A stretch of 64,000 nucleotides of DNA. Origin: Scilla litardierei (taxonomy: Eukaryota; Streptophyta; Magnoliopsida; Asparagales; Asparagaceae). Shown one piece after another: positions 1 to 10,633 of the stretch; within the stretch, counting starts at the first letter, position 1, and every line of letters starts with the position of its first letter. A program made the position numbers and the translations under genes. The notes under the pieces were generated by a model. That model ran no database searches. It saw only the letters and a list, made by a program, of their open reading frames with translations, and was not told where the DNA came from. Location: contig CM061139.1 in NCBI GenBank assembly GCA_030789695.1, positions 103,090,037 through 103,154,036 on the forward strand, given 5' to 3'.

Positions 1-457
1 ATTCAAGTTCAAATTCAAGGCATAGGTAATTGTAAGTGTTGTTTATTTCATATTTCATAACTTTCATTATTTGATTTACTCTCGAGTTGTGAGAGTGGTT
101 TGCTTGCTCCCAAGTTGTGGGAGTCAAGGACATCGAGTGTATTTCGATTTCACTTGTAGGGTTGCTACAAGTGGGTTTTAAGGAAATCTCAAGTTAGGGT
201 TCTAACTTGAGTATCCGGTTCTAACTTGAGTATCCGGGTGAAAGGGATGTAGGATTACCGGGAACAAGTCAAAAGTGACTTGGGTAATCCGAACCCTTGA
301 AACATCCTTGTGTTTGCATCGTTTCACTTTTAGGGTTTATTTTCATTCCGCATTAATTGTTGGTTAGGAATTTAATTTGGTGTACTTATCATTTTAAATT
401 GCATAAACACTATTCAACCCCTCTTCTAGTGTTTTCCTCATAGCCAGGGACTTTACA
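1..457 (+). mobile_element. 3'-terminal part of a Sirevirus-type copia LTR (truncated by window edge)
   Basis: The stretch follows, in order, the same landmarks as the right part of the complete Sirevirus LTR at 14841-16582: a CTCTCGAGTTGTGAGAG block, a GTTGTGGGAGTC block, a TAACTTGAGTATCCGG block, a CCGGGAACAAGTC block, then CACTATTCAACCCC and a TTACA end. No tRNA-Met primer site follows 457, so this is a 3' LTR or a solo LTR. It abuts the minus-strand copia gag/protease remnant directly, so it probably inserted into that element. The left part lies outside the window. Confidence 0.7.
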
Positions 458-1595
458 ATTTTCCATCTCCAAAATGAACAAGGATAACCAAATTTATCCA
501 GAATAGAAATAGAAACCAAATGCCGTTAAAAAGGGTCATCAAATGTCTCCTCAAATCCAAATACGTTCTAGTCTTTAATAATTTATAATTTTAATTGTTT
601 CAATCTCAACCGTCTTGCCATCACCTACAAGGATGTATCTTTCATCTTCACTCAGCTTCTGGCATCTTAGGCAACCATGCATGGACACAATAATGTGAGT
701 GGTTGTACTAGGAACTTTCCATTATGTGTCTATAAGTACCGAAGTTAAATTAACTTTAGAACAAACCAAATTAAGAAGCATACCTATCTTAGCACGCCAA
801 ACGTGATAATTAGTGCAATGCTTCTTTATATGCCCTTGAACTCTACAGAAGAAACTAGTATTGCCATCTGAACTTTTTTGTTCATTTTCTTGTTTCCTTT
901 GGGATGTCGTATCTACAGCTTTCTTATTCTTTTTCCTTTTCTTATCCGTATAGGTATGGGTCAGGTGAGCAATTTCTGTCTTCTCTTGCTCAAGTCTTTC
1001 CTCTTCCTGAACACAGTGCGAGATGAGCTCATTCAGAGACCAAGCCTCTTTCTGGCAATTGTAGCTCACCTTGAATTGGCTAAACTGAGTAGGAAGAGAA
1101 ATCAGAACCAAATGCACTAGCAAGTCCTCAGAGAGATCAAACTCAAGTGTTGTCAACTTAGAAGCAAGGTGAGACATTTCCATAATGTACTCCCTGATGT
1201 TTCCCTTACCATTATACTTCTTTGAAATTAGATTTGTCAAGAGTGTACCAATTTAGCCTTTTCATTCTTAACAAATCTTTTTTCAATATCAGAAAGGAAC
1301 CATTTAGCTGTAGTAACTTTATCAGACATTGTGCCCCTGAATGCTTCTGGAATGTCTTTCTTCATAATCATATTGCACATGCAATTTGACATCTCCCACC
1401 TTTCCAACTCCCTCTTTTCATCAGAGGTACTCTTTTCTGTAAGTGGTGGGGGATAGTCAATCTTCATCGCTAGGTCAAGGTCCATGACCCAAAGAACTAT
1501 CTACAAGTTCTCCTTCCATGATTTAAAATTAGAGTCATTCAGAACAGGATTAGAATTGATGCTGGCAGTGATATTAACAGGAGTTAAAGCTGAAA
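458..1595 (-). pseudogene. Ty1/copia gag and protease remnant
   Basis: Read on the minus strand, 1595 to 1237 and then 1240 to 722 give a copia UBN2-type gag. A segment beginning TPVNITASINSNPVLND contains an in-frame stop (ENL*IVL), then comes DEKRELERWEMSN, a frameshift near 1240, and the typical GNIREYIMEMSHLASKL and LISHCVQEEERLEQ segments. The zinc knuckle is degenerate (FFCRVQGHIKKHC without the first Cys). After a TAA at 722-724 the same frame continues into protease-like sequence (STTTHIIVSMHGCL, LVGDGKTVE). The expected DSG catalytic triad is not present there. The reading ends at 458, where the LTR fragment begins. Its strand matches the PBS and LTR at 10121-10633, so I infer one element, dead and truncated. 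Confidence 0.85.
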
Positions 1596-1849
1596 AGAGA
1601 ACAACAAATATGCAACATGTTTATATAAGTAAAATGAAAAACCACAATAAATTCAAATTTAAATGCAAATCCCATCTTTCATGATATCAGGCACTCCATT
1701 TATATTTATCTTTGAACAACATATTAACTTGCAGTTGATATCTTGGTGTAGTAATCAAACACTGATAATAAGTAACATGTCAAATAATAAACCTTCCTTT
1801 GGTCGATTTATAATTTACATGTAAAACCAAATAATTGTCATGCGTTTAT
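1596..1849 (-). other. AT-rich leader between gag and the tandem repeats
   Basis: AT-rich sequence with no supported coding frame. By position it is the 3' part of the 5' leader of the minus-strand copia element. Confidence 0.4.
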
Positions 1850-2280
1850 TACCATAGAAGCACAAATAATTATGTCAACCATTTAATTCCTTTGGGCCGA
1901 TAAATATTCACATAAAAATATGACCAAAACCTTTTATATTTTGAAATAAAATTAATTTCCATAAGAGAGCCCACTTTGGTGGGTTTTTATTTCAATTAAC
2001 TTACTTCAAAATATATATTTGACCATTCAATATTTGAATTTAAATTGTAGCATCATTAAATCAAAAATTATCCTTAAGTGGAAATATACATAACACATTT
2101 TATTTCCTCATCTATTTAAATCCAAAATTTTAAAGGCATAATTTTCATACAAAATTATGTATAACAACCGTTTATATTTCAAAATAAAACAATTTCCACA
2201 ATAGAGCCCACTTTGGTGGTGTGTTGTTTTAATTAATTTATTTCGAAATATATAATGAACCATGCCTAAAAATTGAATTT
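1850..2280 (-). repeat. ~235-bp tandem repeats, left block
   Basis: Two diverged units share a GAGCCCACTTTGGTGG core (at 1967 and 2204, period 237), followed by a T-rich stretch, a CATGCCTAAAA-like box and TTTGAATTTAAAT. Two more units lie at 8898-9470. Removing the inserted element and its duplicated target site brings the inner pair to about 221 bp spacing. The array was therefore continuous before the short-LTR copia inserted. It lies in the leader of the minus-strand copia element. Confidence 0.75.
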
Positions 2281-2379
2281 TGTTATGAGTTGGGCCCAAT
2301 GTGCCTATTGGGTATCCACCCATATTGAATAATATATATATGAGGCTAGGGGTTTCCTAGCCGTCAACCTTGCACAATA
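2281..2379 (+). repeat. 5' LTR of the short-LTR copia
   Basis: 99 bp starting TGTTATGAGTTGGGCC and ending ACAATA where the partner LTR ends ACAACA. It matches 8798-8897 almost base for base, including AATAATATATATATGAGGC. Confidence 0.85.
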
Positions 2380-2394
2380 CGTTATCAGCACGCT
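2380..2394 (+). promoter_or_regulatory. Primer-binding-site-like sequence
   Basis: CGTTATCAGCACGCT directly follows the 5' LTR. Copia elements of the Ale group commonly carry a TATCAGCACG-type site here. Assignment is by position and memory. Confidence 0.5.
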
Positions 2395-3288
2395 CACAGC
2401 TGAGCTGAACCTCTGTCGACAGACGAATCACGACGCGAAAGGGCTTCCTTCACCAAACGTCGCTAGATCCGACGAGTAGGATCTAGAGGTAATCTTTATC
2501 CCCTAGATCTAAATTTTTCATGCGCATGATAATATATCTGTGATTTCCTTTAATTAGATCTATCTCTTTTGCTTAGATCTAAATGAAAAATCACATTTTA
2601 ATATAGATCACTTTTCAAAAAAGAGTTTTTATATCATTTTTGGATGAAAAATCAACTTTTTCACACTCAAAATCATATTTTTGCAGTACAAATGTTGTTT
2701 CAAAGATTAAAAATTGTATTTTTACAATAAAAATCAAAATTTTCCTCCGTAATCCATGAATCCATAGAATTTGGCACCTCTGCGCATGCCCGACACGTGC
2801 ACACCTCGTGAAGAGCCGTCCGCCTGACGCGCGGCCAGCCGTCGCGCGAGGCGGGCGGCCCGCCGCTGCGCGTAACATGCGGCATGCCGCCCCCCCGCCG
2901 TGCCTGATGCATGGCCCGCCTCTGTGCGCCTGCAGCACACGTGCGTGCACTTCGCCACGGCGTGCCTGACTCGCACGCACGCGCGTTTCGCGTGTGCCTC
3001 GTCGCAACAAAATCCTAAATAGGGTTTTTCCGTTTTTTTAAGAAAAGGCTATTCTCAGACATTAATAGGATTTAATGATCAATTTTTTTCCAAATAAATC
3101 TGATTCATCATATGTGTAAATCATCTCTAGTCGTATTTCTTGGATTAATTGATTATTTTTATGTTTAATAATTTTGAGGATCCTGAGACCGAGCTCCCGT
3201 TAGCCAGCTAACCTAACGGGGTATGACGTTTCCACTTAGTCCAATTAATTATTAAACACAAATATTTTATTCCATTATAAATGCCTGG
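2395..3288 (+). other. Leader / decayed 5' internal region of the short-LTR copia
   Basis: The sequence after the primer site (GGATCTAGAGGTAATC and onward) resembles an untranslated leader. A GC-rich island at about 2770-3010 stands out from AT-rich surroundings; frames in it are arginine/alanine-rich and look spurious. No supported coding region. Confidence 0.45.
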
Positions 3289-3471
3289 GATGTTGCATAT
3301 TTTCATTGCATGTAGCATGAATTTGCGCTTAAACATATTACGTGCATGTGATGTTGCATATTTTCATTGCCTGTAGCATGAATTTGTGCTTAAACATATT
3401 ACATGCTTGTGATGTTGCATATTTTCATTGCATGTAGCATGAATTTGCGGTTAAATATATTACATGCTTGT
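3289..3471 (+). repeat. Three tandem copies of a 61-bp unit
   Basis: Units start GATGTTGCATATTTTCATTG at 3289, 3350 and 3411 with exact 61-bp spacing and only a few differences. Shorter fragments of the same TGCATG-rich motif continue to about 3620. Confidence 0.9.
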
Positions 3472-3639
3472 GATGAATAAACAAATGCATGTTGCATAAC
3501 TACATGCATGTGTAGAAAATTATATGCATGCCGCATATTTAATGTTCTGTGATGCACATTTTTTTAGCATGCAAAATTCTCTATGATTTATTTTTAATGC
3601 CTGTAGCATAAATATATGTCTGAGATGAAATTATTTATA

Positions 3640-4013
3640 GAGGAGGGATCAAATAACTCCCAAAAAATAACCCCCAAAAAACCCCCTACCAAAAAGTCTA
3701 TGCCCTACTATTTTTTCGGAAGATCCGAACCATTCATCTTGATCTTCACCCTCTAAAACCCTGACCCACCAATTTTCAGCCCGATCCCATGTGTTTTGCT
3801 CGTTTATCCATCAGACCAAATTTAATGGTTTCGCATGAACAAAACTTTTGTGAAGGGTTAATGAATGAGCAAAACACATGGGATCTGGCTAAAAATTGGT
3901 GGGTCAGGGTTTTAGAGTGTGGAGATCAAGATGAACGGTTTGGATCTTCCGAAAAAATAGTGGGGCATATTCTTTTTTCTAGGGGTTTTTTGGGGTTTAT
4001 TTAATCCATACTC
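3640..4013. mobile_element. Mutator-type MITE (foldback) with 9-bp target duplication
   Basis: The 374-bp element is flanked by a perfect 9-bp duplication TTATTTATA (3631-3639 and 4014-4022). It is almost entirely an inverted repeat. The left arm (GGAAGATCCGAACC, CTAAAACCCTGACCCACC, CCCATGTGTTTTGCTC) pairs with the right arm (GAGCAAAACACATGGG, GGTGGGTCAGGGTTTTAG, GGTTTGGATCTTCC) around a short loop near 3800-3860. The ends are GAGGAGGGATCAAATAA and, reverse-complemented, GAGTATGGATTAAATAA. A 9-bp duplication with long terminal inverted repeats is the Mutator superfamily hallmark. There is no coding capacity; short frames inside it are by-products of the arms. Confidence 0.9.
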
Positions 4014-4022
4014 TTATTTATA

Positions 4023-7000
4023 TACCTGCAACATATAAATAACATGTGTATATATCATATATGTTTCAATTTATGTTAACTGAGTATACATTTTTAGCTC
4101 ATATGCTTCATATTGTTTGCATGGATAATTTAGTTTCTTTCAACTATTTTATTGAGCATACCTTTTAAGCTTACAAGCTTTATATTATGTGCAAGATAAA
4201 TCATTAAATGTTACATATTGCACACTTATATGCTCATCCCATGCTTATGCTCATGCTCATAATATGGCATTGTTTTATGACAACAAACCAATACTAATTT
4301 CAAAAAGTTTAATATCATATCCACTTTGACAAATTGAACCTGCAGTTCAAATCAAATCAAAAGTCAACACCCTTTTACTCACAAAAAATTACCAAATACG
4401 ATGGATTATGCGAAAACCATTTATGCGATCCTTTTTCAGAGATACACATTTTGCCGTAAATAGATCTCCAAGATCTATGGATTATATAAACCAAGATTGA
4501 CACCAGCAGTTGTCATAACACCACTAAACTCTTTTAGAGTAATCTCACTTTACAAGGTATGATCTTAAATCTAGCCTTAATTTTAAGCGTACGCCCGAAG
4601 TCGTGGCTTAATAGATAAGTGAGAAATTATAAATTTCGTAACCACGTATTTGTTTCTCCTTGAGCATGATTCTCTATCCACATAATACTTGAATGACTCA
4701 ATAAAAATGGCCTGGAGACCATACTTGAGTTTTCAAATAGACTTTTAAAAGTCTCTCATAAATTAGAAAAGTGGAAATATAGAAATTAACTCATTTCCAT
4801 TGTATATGTCTACTTCATAAGACTAATATTCACTCTTCTTTTATAAATAACAATAAGCAAGATGAAAAAGGGGAAGTCTTGAATAAAATGAGAAAGGAAA
4901 GATATGATATATCTCGACATGGAGTAAGCAATGGCAAACCAATATCAGACCAGAAGTTCTGATAAGACCCATAATGCTTTTGCACCATGAATGGGCATTA
5001 ACTTATGTCATATAAAAATATATACATATCTAGTCTAAACGAGCAAATTGACCTTATGTATATTTAGCTACTCCCCGAGGACAAATAAACTTTGAAAACA
5101 AATTTAATCTGGTGTCATAACATAAGTCTTAATGAACATAATTGTAGACGTATACTTTCAAGAGCACACATCAAACTATAAAACTTGTTGTCATAACATA
5201 ATTATCAGTAGTATTCTTTTGCAGTATATATGTGCTTAAATACATTATCACAATATTTCTTATTGATTAATTTCATGCTTTTTATGCATTTCATTTTTAC
5301 AGCGAATGATTTGTTATCCTGAATGCTCCTAAAACATAAAATGAGGATGCCATGTACTCCCTGAAACTTATAAAGTTTCAAAGGATATTCGTCAAAACGA
5401 AATCCCTAATGACTCAAGAAATCAATAAAGCCTGAAGCTTTGTCCAACTATGATCCGCATAATAGTCAATGTGAATATGTAATCCTTCACAATCAGAACA
5501 CAGTTCGCCTATTATCGGACAAAATTAAATTGAGCATTTTGATGGACTTTCAAAAGTCCCACATAAATTCGAGAAGAAGAATTAATTTGGAACAGCAGAA
5601 GTGTCCGCAATCGACCAACTTTGGAACGATGTCACCCTGGATTGATGATGCAAGACATCATTAACCAATCTTGTAAATCTGACGAACCCGAAGATTCTTC
5701 AAAAAGGGTGAAACTTCCATTGTCCCATTCAAAAGGGAAAAATGATTACGGGATCATCTCCATTCACGTGGACATTGAATCTCTTCACTTCCTCAAAAGA
5801 ATTTAAGATGATATATTTGCTATCATCATTAACATAATAAGACCCTTAGGTCTACTGAAAGTATTTGAGGGATAAAAGTGGACTTATCCACTCCCTACAT
5901 ATGGCTGATGATGTAATATATAGACTCATCCATATATCCTCTAAAAATGGTCATTATCAAACCTATTATCCAACGGTTATCCAGCTTTAACAAGCATTAT
6001 GACATGTTAATAAATGGCAGATAACACTGGGAAATCAGATAATATTTACAACCGGAATAATGTCAAACACCCTGAAGTTTGTGTTCACACTTAAATGGGT
6101 AATATAAATAAATCATTAAAATGTTTTAAACAGGATTACTTATCCATTAAAAATCTAGTTGTAGGTGACTACATTGGAACATGCAATTACAATGCAAACC
6201 ATCAAAACGCTTCCTTTGAACCTATTTATATGAGCCTGATCACCTCATATAAACAATTTCTGAGAACCCCAACGGGGGAAGCGTTTAGAGCACATCTTAT
6301 AGATTGTGACATGATGAGTATACATCCCTATATCACCACTATAAACCATCAAAAAGCACTTTAAACAGGGGAAGCATTTAAAATCACTTCTCCTAAGATG
6401 TGCATTAATGGACCCTCTTTTAAAGATTCGATGGATCTTAAAGATCATTCACATTCAGAAATCTTTAATTTTCCAGTATAAGGTTCAACAGAAATATTAT
6501 AATCATCCATAAGCCTGAAGCTCAATTTGACCATTTCAAACATTAATACCTATGATCTGATTATCATGAATTGTGATGAGATCCTGAAGATCCACACTTA
6601 TGATACTGTTAAACAGTTATCAGACATAGTTACTGACAATATAAATATTGTCAAATTCACACATCCCTGCTACTAAAAATCCAGCTAGGATTGACATACC
6701 AAATATAATGGATGCAATCCACCAGTAGCAGAAGTGGATGTTCTCAATGGATGAGAGAACATACCACGAGGCTCCAAAGCGAGAAATAACTCCTGGAGAC
6801 CCTAACGCAATACCACCACAGGTAAGTGAGCTCATCTCCATATCCTCTCCCTTTCCAGAACATATAGAAGAGATGAATCTGGAATAAATTGAACAATGTA
6901 CGTACAAGGGGAGGTGTTTGGATAAAAACACACTTGTTGACAATTACTAACATTTCATTTTACCATTTAAATGATAAATATCGTTCCACACTCCGTTTCT

Positions 7001-7270
7001 TGAAGCAAACGTATAGATTGGCCAATAATGTTGAACAAGGAAATAATAAGTTGAGCTGGACTCACTTATGAAATGTGAAGTGTTTGGACCTGAAGTCCTA
7101 ATATCAAAGATATCAAACCTGTGCGTAAACCGAGTATTGTATAAATATAAATAAATAAAATCGTATGATATAAGCAACATGGTATAGCTTAGAGGTTTAT
7201 TTCATAGAAACCATGAAGTAATCAAGTAAGATGAGCTTAACTTACTTACAAAGTTATTTAAACTGATGCA
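4023..7270 (+). other. Decayed internal region of the short-LTR copia
   Basis: AT-rich sequence with no frame I can assign. Peptides such as those at 5440-5664 and 6095-6364 show no motif I recognise. By position this should correspond to gag-pol of the element. Confidence 0.4.
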
Positions 7271-7416
7271 TTAGGCGCACTGGTCATAGGTGCGAAAACC
7301 ATGCGATTTGCAAAGGAAATTTTAGGCTATGTTGATATGGATGATGTGACAACATACCCTTGCGAATTTCTTCCTTATTTGCATGGTTAGATTTTTAGGA
7401 CATCTACCCTATGAAA

Positions 7417-7712
7417 TTATCATCCTAAAGATGAAATTATCATCCAGAAGATGAAATCATCATCCAGAAGATGAATAATAATCTAGAAGATGAATTATCA
7501 TACAGAAGATGAAATTATCATCCAGAAGATGAATTATCGTCCTGAAGATGAAACTATGAAACTATCATCCTGAAGATGAAACCATCATCTAGAAGATGAA
7601 TAATCATCCAGAAGATAAAATTATCATCCAAAAGATGAATTATCATCCTGAAGATGAAAACATCATCCTGAAGATGAATTATAATCCAGAAGATGAAATT
7701 ATCATCCCGATG
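7417..7712 (+). repeat. ~20-bp minisatellite (CATCCAGAAGATGAAATTAT-like)
   Basis: About fourteen irregular copies of a CATCC[A/T]GAAGATGAA unit, spaced mostly 18-22 bp apart. It lies just upstream of the surviving RT/RNase H segment. Many units read as His-Pro-Glu-Asp-Glu in one frame, as if a short coding repeat had expanded and then decayed. Confidence 0.8.
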
Positions 7713-7839
7713 ATGAAAAACAAGTGACATTAAACTTCATACACCCGAAGTTAATGAATAAACATGGACAATTGCAATCCACTAAATACACCTACTGGTT
7801 GTATGGATGCACAGTAAGACCCCTTCCATTCGCTGGAAG

Positions 7840-8060
7840 AGGGGAAGGATAACCTAGGTCCTGAAGTGCAGTACTCAAGTGTTTTTGGTACACTCCTTTA
7901 TCTTGCCAACTGCACACGACTCTAGAGAGCATTGGCAGTAAACCTTTTAACCAGATACAGTGCAGCACCTGGAGCGCACCAATGGACCAAAAATATGTAG
8001 CTTCTGCGCTTCCTCTAAGGGTCAAGGATCATCCAACATGTTAAATGTATTTGCAGATAC
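7840..8060 (+). pseudogene. Copia RT/RNase H junction remnant
   Basis: One frame reads SSVFGTLLYLANCTRL, then ALAVNLLTRYSAAPGAHQW. This matches the conserved copia segment usually written as LLYLANCTRPDI..AVN.LARYS..P. Stop codons interrupt it after CTRL and again near 8000. The segment identifies the surrounding element as Ty1/copia. Confidence 0.75.
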
Positions 8061-8469
8061 AAGTTACAGATCATCGCGATGACTACAATAAAGGAACGAC
8101 CAACTCCTGGAGACCAGCAAAGCAGGCTTCCAAGGCAACATCAATCCCACCATCCCGAGAGGTTCATCATCCAAGAAACAAATCATGAGTATGCACAGCC
8201 AGGTCCTGCAATACCTCGCAGACAAGTGACGACTGGGTCAGAGACGTGGAGCTACCTACCGAGTCTGCAGACCACCCCTCTTCCGAAGAGCTCCCTCAGA
8301 TTCAGTAGCTGTTATATATGAATGATATATGTATAGATGAGCGATACTTGTATAGATGAGCGATGTCTTGTACTTTGTTCTTATTCTCGAAATATAATAA
8401 TAGATTGATGTATAGTTTCCAAGGAGATCTGCAAGCCTGCAGCTTGTACAGATCAGGAGGAGTCAAATG

Positions 8470-8720
8470 AGTGTTGTACTCTTTTCCCTTGGCTATTGGT
8501 TTTTCCCACTGGGTTTTTCATAGCTAAAGGTTTTAACGAGCTAATCTTATTGACTCTGGATCCAGAAGTATCCACCCCAAAATACGTCCACTAATCAGGG
8601 GAAGTTATGGAGAACTGTACTCTTTTTCCTTGGCTATTGGTTTTTTCCACTGGGTTTTCCATAGCTAAAGGTTTTAACGAGGCAGTTATTCCTAACTTAG
8701 GATCTGGAAGTACCCACCCC
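8470..8720 (+). repeat. Duplicated ~105-bp segment in the copia 3' untranslated region
   Basis: Two direct copies (8470-8575 and 8611-8720) share CTTGGCTATTGGTTTTT, CCACTGGGTTTT and TAGCTAAAGGTTTTAACGAG, followed by GGATC..GAAGTA.CCACCCC. The motif is characteristic of the 3' end of Ale-type copia elements. Confidence 0.8.
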
Positions 8721-8797
8721 TTATGATACTCATAAGCACTATGGATCCTGCAGTATTCAAACATTGAGTATACAACAATAGTTGGATAAGGGAAAAT

Positions 8798-8897
8798 GTT
8801 ATGAGTTGGGCCTAATGGGCCTATTGGGTATCCACCCACATTGAATAATATATATATGAGGCTAGTGGTTTCCTAGCCGTCAACCTTGCTCACAACA
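8798..8897 (+). repeat. 3' LTR of the short-LTR copia
   Basis: 100-bp partner of 2281-2379, beginning TGTTATGAGTTGGGCC and ending TCACAACA, followed by the AATTT target duplicate. Confidence 0.85.
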
Positions 8898-9470
8898 AAT
8901 TTAAATTAATCATTAAGGGAAATATACTTAAAACCTTTTATTTTCTCTTTTAAAAGAATTTAAATTCCAAATTTTAGGCAAAAAAATCATACAAAGTATG
9001 TCTATATTCTTTTATTTGTCGAAAATAAAAAATAATCTCCACAATAGAGCCAACATAGGTGTGGTTTTGTTTTGATTAAAATTATTTCGAAACATATAAC
9101 CAGATGTGCCTAAAATTGAATTTAAATTAAACTAAACTTTAACACAAAAAATGGGCCTAAAGGAAATATATACACAAAACCATTTATTTCCTCCTTTAAT
9201 ATGTTTAAATTCAAAATTTTAGGCTCAAAATTTTTCATACAACGTATGTTCGTAGCCTTTTATATTTTGAAATAAAAATAATCTCCACAATAGAGCCCAC
9301 TTTGGTGGGGTTTTGTTTTAATTAAAGTTATTTCGAAATTTATAATCAATCATGCCTAAAAATTTGAATTTAAATCAAACCTAAAATTTTTTTAACCCAA
9401 AGAACGTCTAAAGAAAATATATGTTAATGGTCCTTTCATTTCTTCTTCCATTTGTGTTAAAAATAACCCA
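8898..9470 (-). repeat. ~235-bp tandem repeats, right block
   Basis: Two units with cores at 9047 (GAGCCAACATAGGTG) and 9293 (GAGCCCACTTTGGTGG), period 246. They are homologous to the left block at 1850-2280. A partial further unit reaches about 9470. Confidence 0.75.
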
Positions 9471-10120
9471 GAGCAGGCCCAAAACCCTTCCATATTGCCC
9501 AAAGCCCATAAATAAAAGGCCTAAGGCCCAAAAGAACCAAAGCTAGCCGTTTTCTTTTTAAAAAAATTCCTCATTTTTTAAATAAAAATCTGTGGGCTAC
9601 TGCCCTCTTGAGCAGGCATTAGCCCGCTTCTCAGATGCAGGTTGAAGCCAGCTGGGTTATTTAAAAACGAGAATTTTTTATAAAATACAGCATGTTGGCC
9701 AAATGGGTCCGGCCCACAGTGGTTGTCTCAAATTAACTGGGGTTAGGGTTTTATTGGTTGGAGGCTGCAGCACTGTCACCGCTGCCCCCTTCTGTGTTGC
9801 TGTGGGGGTCTAGGGGCCTTCAGCCGCCGCCCCTCTACCTGAAACGTCCCCCCCATTTTTTAACTTGAAGAACCCCAAGTGGGGCTGTGGCTGCCACTCC
9901 CCCAACCCCCTTCACCCTTGGCCTCTGGGGACTGTGGGGGCCAGCGGCCTATGGCCATCGCCCCTCTGAGGGGTCACATGGCCACCGGCCACCGGCCCCT
10001 CAAAGAAATTTTTTTTAAACGGGAAAAAATTAACCAAAAACCCTAAAAATTGAATTTTTCACTCGAAAAATTTCCCAAAAAATCTGAAATCAACGACCTC
10101 ATAGATCTACGCATGAGGTT
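9471..10120 (-). other. 5' leader of the minus-strand copia, next to its primer site
   Basis: Contains several GGCCCA/TGGGCC boxes (9480-9530) and a GC-rich stretch (9760-10010) inside AT-rich sequence. No coding frame. By position it is the untranslated leader between PBS and gag of the minus-strand copia element. Confidence 0.5.
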
Positions 10121-10134
10121 GCTCTGATACCACT
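10121..10134 (-). promoter_or_regulatory. Primer-binding site (initiator tRNA-Met)
   Basis: The plus strand reads GCTCTGATACCACT, so the minus strand gives AGTGGTATCAGAGC, the standard plant copia primer site. It adjoins the LTR at 10137 in the orientation expected for a minus-strand element. Confidence 0.9.
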
Positions 10135-10136
10135 TA

Positions 10137-10633
10137 TGGGGCAATTTCTATATTAAACTATGCAATACCATGCAAATAATCTAGATAAAATTTCATGTCA
10201 GATCTACGAGAATTAATAAACTAAATCTGAAACTCAGCAGAAGCGTACTTGAATCCATAACAAATGAATTGATGATCCGTATGGATGACCTTCCAGATCA
10301 GCATGTATCCCTGTGAGAAATCCTTCAGCTTTCTCGAGCTCTAATCTGTCGACGGGATGCAGAAAAGATGGCTCTTCGTACGTACGATCCGGGGACCATC
10401 AGCACATATAAATAGGCAAAACCTAATGCATATTGGGTTTCGTGTCCAGCTCATCATTAAACCAGAAAACCCATCGTCTCTACACATTAAAAGCCCACAC
10501 CCTATTTAGATACATGAAAGCCGAATTAATTAATTAATTAATTAAATCACTTTATTGGGCTTTAACTTAATTCGACAGCCCGCATACATAATTATTTAAC
10601 ATATAAACCGAACATTGGATTAACGATCCAACA
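10137..10633 (-). mobile_element. 5' LTR (497 bp) of the minus-strand copia element
   Basis: On the minus strand it begins TGTTGGATCGTTAATCC at 10633 and ends at 10137 just before the primer site. A TATA-like TATTTATATG lies at about 10404-10414 (minus). The partner 3' LTR would lie left of the window, so no target duplication can be checked. Confidence 0.75.

Larger units (their letters stand above)
2281..8897 (+). mobile_element. Decayed Ty1/copia element with ~100-bp LTRs (Ale/Retrofit-like)
   Basis: Terminal repeats of 99 and 100 bp (2281-2379 and 8798-8897) begin TGTTATGAGTTGGGCC and are nearly identical. They are flanked by a perfect 5-bp target duplication AATTT (2276-2280 and 8898-8902). 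A primer-site-like CGTTATCAGCACG follows the left LTR, and a purine-rich GATAAGGGAAAA precedes the right LTR. A recognisable copia RT/RNase H junction survives at 7840-8060. The 3' untranslated part has the CCACTGGGTTTTTCATAGC motif typical of this copia group. The interior holds no long open frame, so the copy is old and inactive. Lineage assignment is from memory of family traits, not a search. Confidence 0.85.

Noticed and set aside
2615..3010. 131-residue minus-strand Arg-rich frame
   Set aside because: Composition-driven frame in a GC-rich patch of a decayed retrotransposon; no domain seen.
3789..4004. 71-residue plus-strand frame
   Set aside because: It is the right arm of the MITE inverted repeat.
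7417..7712. Possible CRISPR-like array
   Set aside because: Units are contiguous and degenerate without unique spacers, in a plant retrotransposon; it is a minisatellite.
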